This document shows positions 58,843 through 64,000 of a DNA stretch of 64,000 nucleotides, in pieces. Numbering within the stretch: the first letter of the stretch is position 1; the number at the start of each line of letters is the position of its first letter. Source of the DNA: Ectocarpus siliculosus. Lineage: Eukaryota; Sar; Phaeophyceae; Ectocarpales; Ectocarpaceae. Made by a program: the position numbers and the translations under genes. The stretch spans positions 24,513 through 88,512 of the forward strand of contig FN648624.1 of assembly GCA_000310025.1 (NCBI GenBank), read 5' to 3'. A model generated the notes under the pieces. That model had not been told where the DNA came from, did not search any database, and was given only the letters and a program-made list of their open reading frames with translations.

Positions 58843-59268
58843 TGTAGAAATGTGTCGTGTCGAGGTGCCCAGTTCCCAAGGGTCGTGTCTACAGGCGGTT
58901 AAGCCTGTGTGCAGTCGTCAAGACTGAAGTTGGTATCATTGTTGCCGCAGTGCCTCAAGTGGGACTTTCATTATTGCCTGCCGGTGGCACCGGAGCCTAG
59001 CTCAGTTGGAGAGTTGAGATGTTGAGGGATAGTTGGGGAATGAACCCGGTGGGGCTCGCAACACGTCGTGATCTCGCTCCAATTACAATCCTCTCCTCAA
59101 CCATCAATTCATTCGTGATAATCCTCGCTAGAACTCGTTACACATGTTGCGTTTTACCAAACGTCACATATCACACCGCATCTATACGCATCATTGCATA
59201 CAGCAATCATACAGCTGCATCTATTCTACTACACACATCCTACAGCAGTAATGCGCTGTATTTCAACA
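58843..59268 (-). repeat. Copia 5' LTR
   Basis: Matches 19187-19614. Just inside it, on the minus strand, lies TGGATGGCATGC (about 58842-58831), where a primer binding site beginning TGG is expected. The outer side is abutted by GACGGTGAT (59269-59277), identical to the 9 bases outside the other LTR. Confidence 0.8.
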
Positions 59269-59570
59269 GACGGTGATGCGTACGCGTTCGCACTGAGTCG
59301 GTACTTTACAAACGACGCGCACCCACAAACAGACGTTGAACTCCTCCTGCGTTCCCGCGTCCTGAGATATCCCCACGTTCACAATCGTCCCCCAACGATC
59401 TTCACATCCGATCTCTTCGTCCTCGTCAACAGTGACCCCTGACTGTCCGTCCCCACTGTCGCATCCGATCTTAATGTCCTCATCACAAGTGTAGCCTGAC
59501 TGTCCGGGAAAGCACGTTCTTCCATATGGGCACGACACAGCGTTGGCAGGGGTGCACCCGGTTCAAGAAA
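59269..59570 (-). CDS. Cys-rich hypothetical ORF cut by the Copia insertion (partial)
   Basis: The minus frame reads CPYGRTCFPGQSGYTCDEDI and then GQSGVTVDEDEEIGC, an imperfect repeat of GQSG-x-T-x-x-DED-x-x-IGC, followed by WGTIVNVGISQDAGTQEEF. The Cys-rich start recalls small extracellular domains, but no family is assigned. If the Copia element is removed at the GACGGTGAT site, the same frame stays open for 28 more codons on the other side (19177-19094, minus) before a stop. Confidence 0.35.
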
Positions 59571-61042
59571 TGCAAAAATGCAAGGGGGTGTCGTTGGGAG
59601 GAATACAACACATCAAACAAAGGCAAAGGCAAGCGCGCTTACTAGAAATCAATACAGCTGACATCATGGACAACGAGTACGTGTAACCGTAACCCTCTAA
59701 CGGTAGCATTGCGGCAACAGCAACTTTGACAACAAGGTGGTTGGATATTCTCGAGTCCTCCCTTTCGGGAGAAAACCAGTCGGCAACGAAGACTGTTCAC
59801 GAAGAGTATTCACTCACCGCAGTGCCTTTTTCGTCGCCGACTCCTGATGTAAGAGCTGCAACCAGGCCGACCGACAAGGAAAACGACGTACAGAGCAGCA
59901 GCAAGAACAAGACCATAATGACACGGACACGTGAAATAAGGCGGATGCATCGTGTATAGACATGAAGTGAGTCTTTGTGCGCGTAAGACGAACATGTCAT
60001 GTGTTGTTTAATATACCAGGTTTTGCGAAATTCATTCGTAGTAAGCCTGTAATGTGATGTCCGCGAAAAACAGACACCGCCCATCCGTGACGTACGGACG
60101 GAATTTTCCTACACTAAAATGATCCCCTCCCCGACGACATAGTCTACATACTGTCGATAGATGACAAGGATATCAATTGACGGTCCTGTGAACGTAGTAT
60201 CCACGATAGGGGGTCAAGGACGGCACTGCGGCGCTTGTTGCTGCACGTGCGACGTGCGGAGTGCCGTGACACCGACGATACGGGTGCGACAATGCAAATC
60301 ATTTCGTTCTGTAGATTTCTAGCGCATCCTCGGTGCGATGATGCGATCCTCGAGAAACGAATACAGGCGTTTCCCGGCAGCTTTGAGGTACATGATCCGG
60401 TACCAAAACACACACACACACACACACACACATAGCCTCAGCATAGCAAACACGCACGCACGCACCTGTGTCGGTGAAATACTGTGAAATACGACCACAA
60501 CATCCTGACAAAGGCGACGAAGTTCCACGCAATTAGCCCCAAAATAAGTCACGCAGTACGCACACAACCATACACGCAGATATCGCACGAATGAATGCCG
60601 CTTACGCACTCCTTGTTTTGTTCGGTTGGTTGGAGGTACGGTATGTGTGCTGTGTGCTTGGTTGAGTGAGTGAGTGCATTCGATGTACGGATTGCCGTAT
60701 GAAGAAGACTGAAAGAATTACGGGATCATTTCTACGCGCACACACCTCGACGATACGAGAACATAATAAATGATTTGAATGGCGTCCCAGTTGGTATCTA
60801 CACCACAGCCGTTCGTTCCAACACTTCGACAAGTAGCCCAGAGTTTACCGGTACCTTGCAAAAGGACGAAGTTTTAATATCGTCGATATTGCACCGAGCG
60901 CGCTAACACCGATGATGCCGTTGTTGCGGAAATGCAATTGCGCCGTGCCGTTCTTCATACTTGTGCGCACCCCAATGCCACAGCCCACAACCACCGATGG
61001 GTGCGAAATCAACGATGGGAGCCATAACAGGCATAATGACGG
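59571..61042. other. No gene recognised
   Basis: Short frames only. It contains a (CA)n run (60409-60432) and a short GCAC run after it. No repeat family copy was identified. Confidence 0.4.
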
Positions 61043-61044
61043 TA

Positions 61045-62117
61045 GAGTAGTGGCTACGGTTCAAGAGAAATTGTTTTTAAGATAAGGTACCGATATTTTT
61101 AAGATAATCAAGCTGGCTTGTCACAACCACAACCGATATATAGAGAAATTTTGCCATATTTCTGGGATTTTCTCTTGTTTAATCGAACCTGTGCAAGAAA
61201 GCCGCGTACAGCCATCACACACACAGCTGCTGGCACCATGCCATGCGCAGCAGGCAGCCGCTGTACAGCGGTCCCTGATCACACGCCAGACCCACCAAAC
61301 TTCACAAATCACCCATGCAAAGCCTGCGGGAAGTACCTCCACGGCATGTGTGGTGTGTGTGGTGGACCCGCTTGGTGAAAGCGAGATGCACCGCGTCTGC
61401 CACACGTGTGAGAGCTCCCGCGGCCGCACAGCCGCACGGCGTCCGCCGCCGCACTCGGGGGTAGCGGAACACTTTTTTGAACCCGAGGATACTGCCGAGA
61501 CGTGAGGCATGTCCGAAGTGTCCTACAATACCACCTCCGCAAGGCTAAGCTAGCTTGGATGAGTGCCTTAGGGTCGACGGAAACCAGGCAGACGGTCATG
61601 GGAGAGTACATGTAACGGAACACAGCAGCAGACATGAGTGTTGAGGCCGACATGTTGAGTTATTTGATTGTGCGCTTGCGTTGACTCTTGCGCTCGTGCG
61701 ATATTTTCTACGTTTGATTTTTTTTTGTTTCTTTGCTTTGGCTTGAAAAGGACGGGTGTTGAGTGTAGGGGGTGGCCGGGGTAGGAGTGGTTAGAGCAGT
61801 GTACCCGGTCCTTGCGGTGGGTACAATTCTCGCCAACAAACAGATTGAGCGGTGTATGGGCCTTGCACAGGTGGTAACGAGAACTGACGTGGTGAAATTT
61901 GAATGATATGCCCTCCATCAACCTCTTCCGGCAGCTGGTGGAGACGACAGCATTCGTTTCGCGGCCTTTGGAAAATGTCACGGTTTAAGAGAAATTTACT
62001 CTTAAACCGTGTTCACGCTCTAAGAGAACATTCTTTTAAACCGTGACCAATACGGTATTAGAGAAATCCCGACTTAAGAGAAAAACAGGCATTCTCTCTT
62101 AAACCGTAGCCACTACT
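61045..62117. mobile_element. TIR transposon with TA target site and palindromic subterminal repeats
   Basis: The left end is GAGTAGTGGCTACGGTTCAA, and the right end is the reverse complement of CAGTAGTGGCTACGGTTTAA; TA flanks both (61043-61044, 62118-62119). CAGT-type ends and a TA target fit the Tc1/mariner-pogo group. Near the right end the motif CGGTTTAAGAG is repeated in both orientations, including a perfect 13-bp arm hairpin at 61979-62011. A transposase is not recognised; only a broken zinc-binding reading (61200-61505) is present, so the element is probably non-autonomous. Confidence 0.7.
61230..61505 (+). pseudogene. Zinc-binding domain fragment in the TIR element, frame-broken
   Basis: One frame gives HPCKACGKYLHGMCGVCGG and ends at a stop at 61376. 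The next Cys pair (HRVCHTCESSRG) is in a second frame that stays open to 61505. Read together they look like a single zinc-binding domain broken by a frameshift near 61345-61370. The family is not known to me. Confidence 0.45.
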
Positions 62118-62119
62118 GT

Positions 62120-63300
62120 ATGTCACATCGCCAAGCAGCGGGTATGGGTCCAGCACGTAGTGTCCCCATTCTGGCCACGGTCATCGTGTCCCCTTTCTGT
62201 CTGTGTCTTTCCCCCCACGTGAGTGAGTAAATTATGGGTTAAAAACTAAAAACTGCATGCAAGCACGACATCACATGGAGTTGGCCTCCCGCAAGGGTTG
62301 ACCTCGAATGAATCGTAGATTCAATGCAGACCAGAACATTTCTCCTACGACGATTTTAGCGGCCATACCATCTGGCCGCTGTACAACTCCTCCTGTGGCA
62401 ACAATAGGAAATTCAGGTTTTCCAAGCATGGTGTACATCGCCGGCCTCGTATCATAAGTTTAGACTAAAATTAAGGCCAACCCTTTTATTAAGTGGTTCT
62501 CCAGCGATTTTTCTGTTTTTTGTTTTACTGCCGCCGAGTCGTTCGTTTACGCTGGCACGGTCTGCACGGTCTTGCACGGTCTTGCACGGTCTGCTCTCTT
62601 TTCCCATCGCAAGCGACCAGCTTGCTTGCACTGAAGACTGCATTCGACTGTAGGCCGTATCGGTCCTTGTTCCGGCACGGTTTTCTCTCTCGGGGCACCG
62701 TAGGTGACAAAAACGCTTCCATCGAAGACTGCCTGCCTTCCCTCTCGATCGTTGGCCGATAGTTGGCCGGACAGTTACTTGCTCTGGGATGGTTCTATCT
62801 CTCTCTGTACACAGGCAGGCAGGCACGCAGAAAACATGCATGAAGTGAGGCAAAGACTGCGTTCGATGGTCGGTCTATTGTCGGCCGCGTCGTTGCTTTG
62901 TTCTGGCACGGTTCTCTGCGCGATAACAACGACATACCAACCCTTTTTGTAGACTACCATGGCTACCAGCAAATAAACAGCGTGCAAAAAGCGTTCCTGC
63001 TTGGTGCCAGCTGCAGACTACAACCGCCCCCATTCGTTCAGTCACCTCTACCACGTTCTTCACTCTTCTTCCCTCCGCTTCCTTCGGAGGCGACCAAGTG
63101 TTTGTACGAGCGAAGCGAAAGGAAGCTTATAACTGCAGCCAGTGGCACAAAGTGAGTACCTTAGCTAGCTTGGTCTTGGATATGCCGTATGTATGTGTAG
63201 TGTAACGGTTCGACTGGCACTGGCGCTTGGTTTGTCTCTGTTCTGCATCCCATCTATACCTGGGTCTGTCTGTGGTACAGTGCCGGGCCGCTCGCAGAGA
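62120..63300. other. No gene recognised; diverged local repeats
   Basis: TGCACGGTCT is repeated in tandem at 62560-62590. 62635-62700 and 62850-62915 are loosely related (GACTGCRTTCGA...GGCACGGTT). No coding signal. Confidence 0.4.
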
Positions 63301-63314
63301 CACCTTTCTTTTTG

Positions 63315-64000
63315 GGCGAGGCTCCATTATACACCATACTCCGCAGCGATGTGAGCTGTATCCTAAAGGGCATTATTCCGGAAGATCTTCGAGTATGTGT
63401 ATCTGCTGCCACTGTCAAGCTTTCCCGCAACTTCGGTTCTGAAGCCCTCCCAGGGCTCGCTATAGTTTGCTGAGTAGAGTACATAGTACGGGCCCGCAGT
63501 AAGAAATATCTTTTTCAGAAAGATAAAAAACGTGGACTTGTAGTGGGCTCCATTTTTCACGAACATTACATACATGCATATGACAATAGAGGGTTAAGAA
63601 ACACAGCTGCGGCGTGCGGTGGATGCGGTCCAACGACCTCAAACCCGAATCCCGGCCAAACCCTCTCGCTGGGATTCCAGCAGCGGGAAAGAGGATTGAT
63701 TTTGAGGTGATTGGGATTTGAAATCTCGGTTTTCCGGCAAAGAACAGCACCATGAGGAGGAGTGGAATGTGGAATGTCATGTCCCCCCCTTTTCTTTCTA
63801 TCATTTTGTTTTCTTTTTCCGAGTGGTTCGTACCTCTGCTTCCGTGTGAAGCACCAAGACTGAACCAAGGAGGTGTACCTCTCTCTCTCTGGCCCGTGAT
63901 GGTGACTCCTAGTCTCAGTTGTTACCTCGCATAGCGCGCAGAGGGAGCGGAGGTCTCCAAAATATCTGTCGTTGGATTATATTGACATGCGGACCCCTTG
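63315..64000 (+). repeat. Family A modules A1-A2-A3, cut by window end
   Basis: This is the longest uninterrupted left part of the composite repeat: A1 (as at 40290-40552), A2 (as at 47866-48055) and A3 (as at 48120-48345 and 27502-27670) follow each other without R1. It fixes the order of the modules. Confidence 0.75.

Overview
The window looks like nuclear DNA of a eukaryote with many introns and many repeats. A brown alga (Ectocarpus-like stramenopile) is the best guess. The grounds are one lipoxygenase gene with 17 short GT-AG exons and introns of about 0.2-2 kb, a mixed transposon load (Copia, Gypsy, tyrosine-recombinase element, MULE, Helitron, Harbinger-type and TA-flanked TIR elements), many CAG/CTG-type motifs, and no bacterial features such as operons or ribosome binding sites. 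The organism is inferred, not proven.

Layout. Positions 1-230 hold what may be the 3' end of a Gly/Ser-rich gene. Positions 230-7160 are mostly non-coding, with possible LTR remnants near 2.3-3.2 kb and a strong palindromic MITE-like element at 6.18-6.30 kb. Positions 7160-18102 hold the one well supported host gene: a PLAT-less lipoxygenase with all recognisable iron ligands (His-x4-His, His-x3-Asn and a C-terminal Ile) and a hydrophobic N-terminal targeting sequence.

Positions 19187-59268 appear to be one Copia-type LTR retrotransposon that has been blown apart. Its LTRs lie at 19187-19614 and 58843-59268, and the 9-mer GACGGTGAT abuts both outer ends. Its pol gene (minus strand) is split into 57258-58640 and 25599-26578. 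One inserted block (19857-24674, flanked by a 170-bp direct duplication) holds a tandem array of hairpin-forming units and a gag-like plus tyrosine-recombinase element. A second, about 30.7 kb (26579-57257, flanked by a 139-bp direct duplication), holds copies of at least two modular repeat families, a MULE with sub-repeated inverted arms, a Helitron fragment, a Gypsy integrase, a Harbinger-type MITE and a 0.75-kb copy of a lipoxygenase exon end and intron. The 59.3-64 kb end holds a short cysteine-rich ORF that the Copia insertion seems to have cut, a 1.07-kb TIR element with TA flanks, and more of the modular repeat family.

Only the lipoxygenase looks like a functional host gene. Nearly everything else is mobile DNA or its debris, nested several layers deep. 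A 100-base run of N at 37284-37383 marks an assembly gap.
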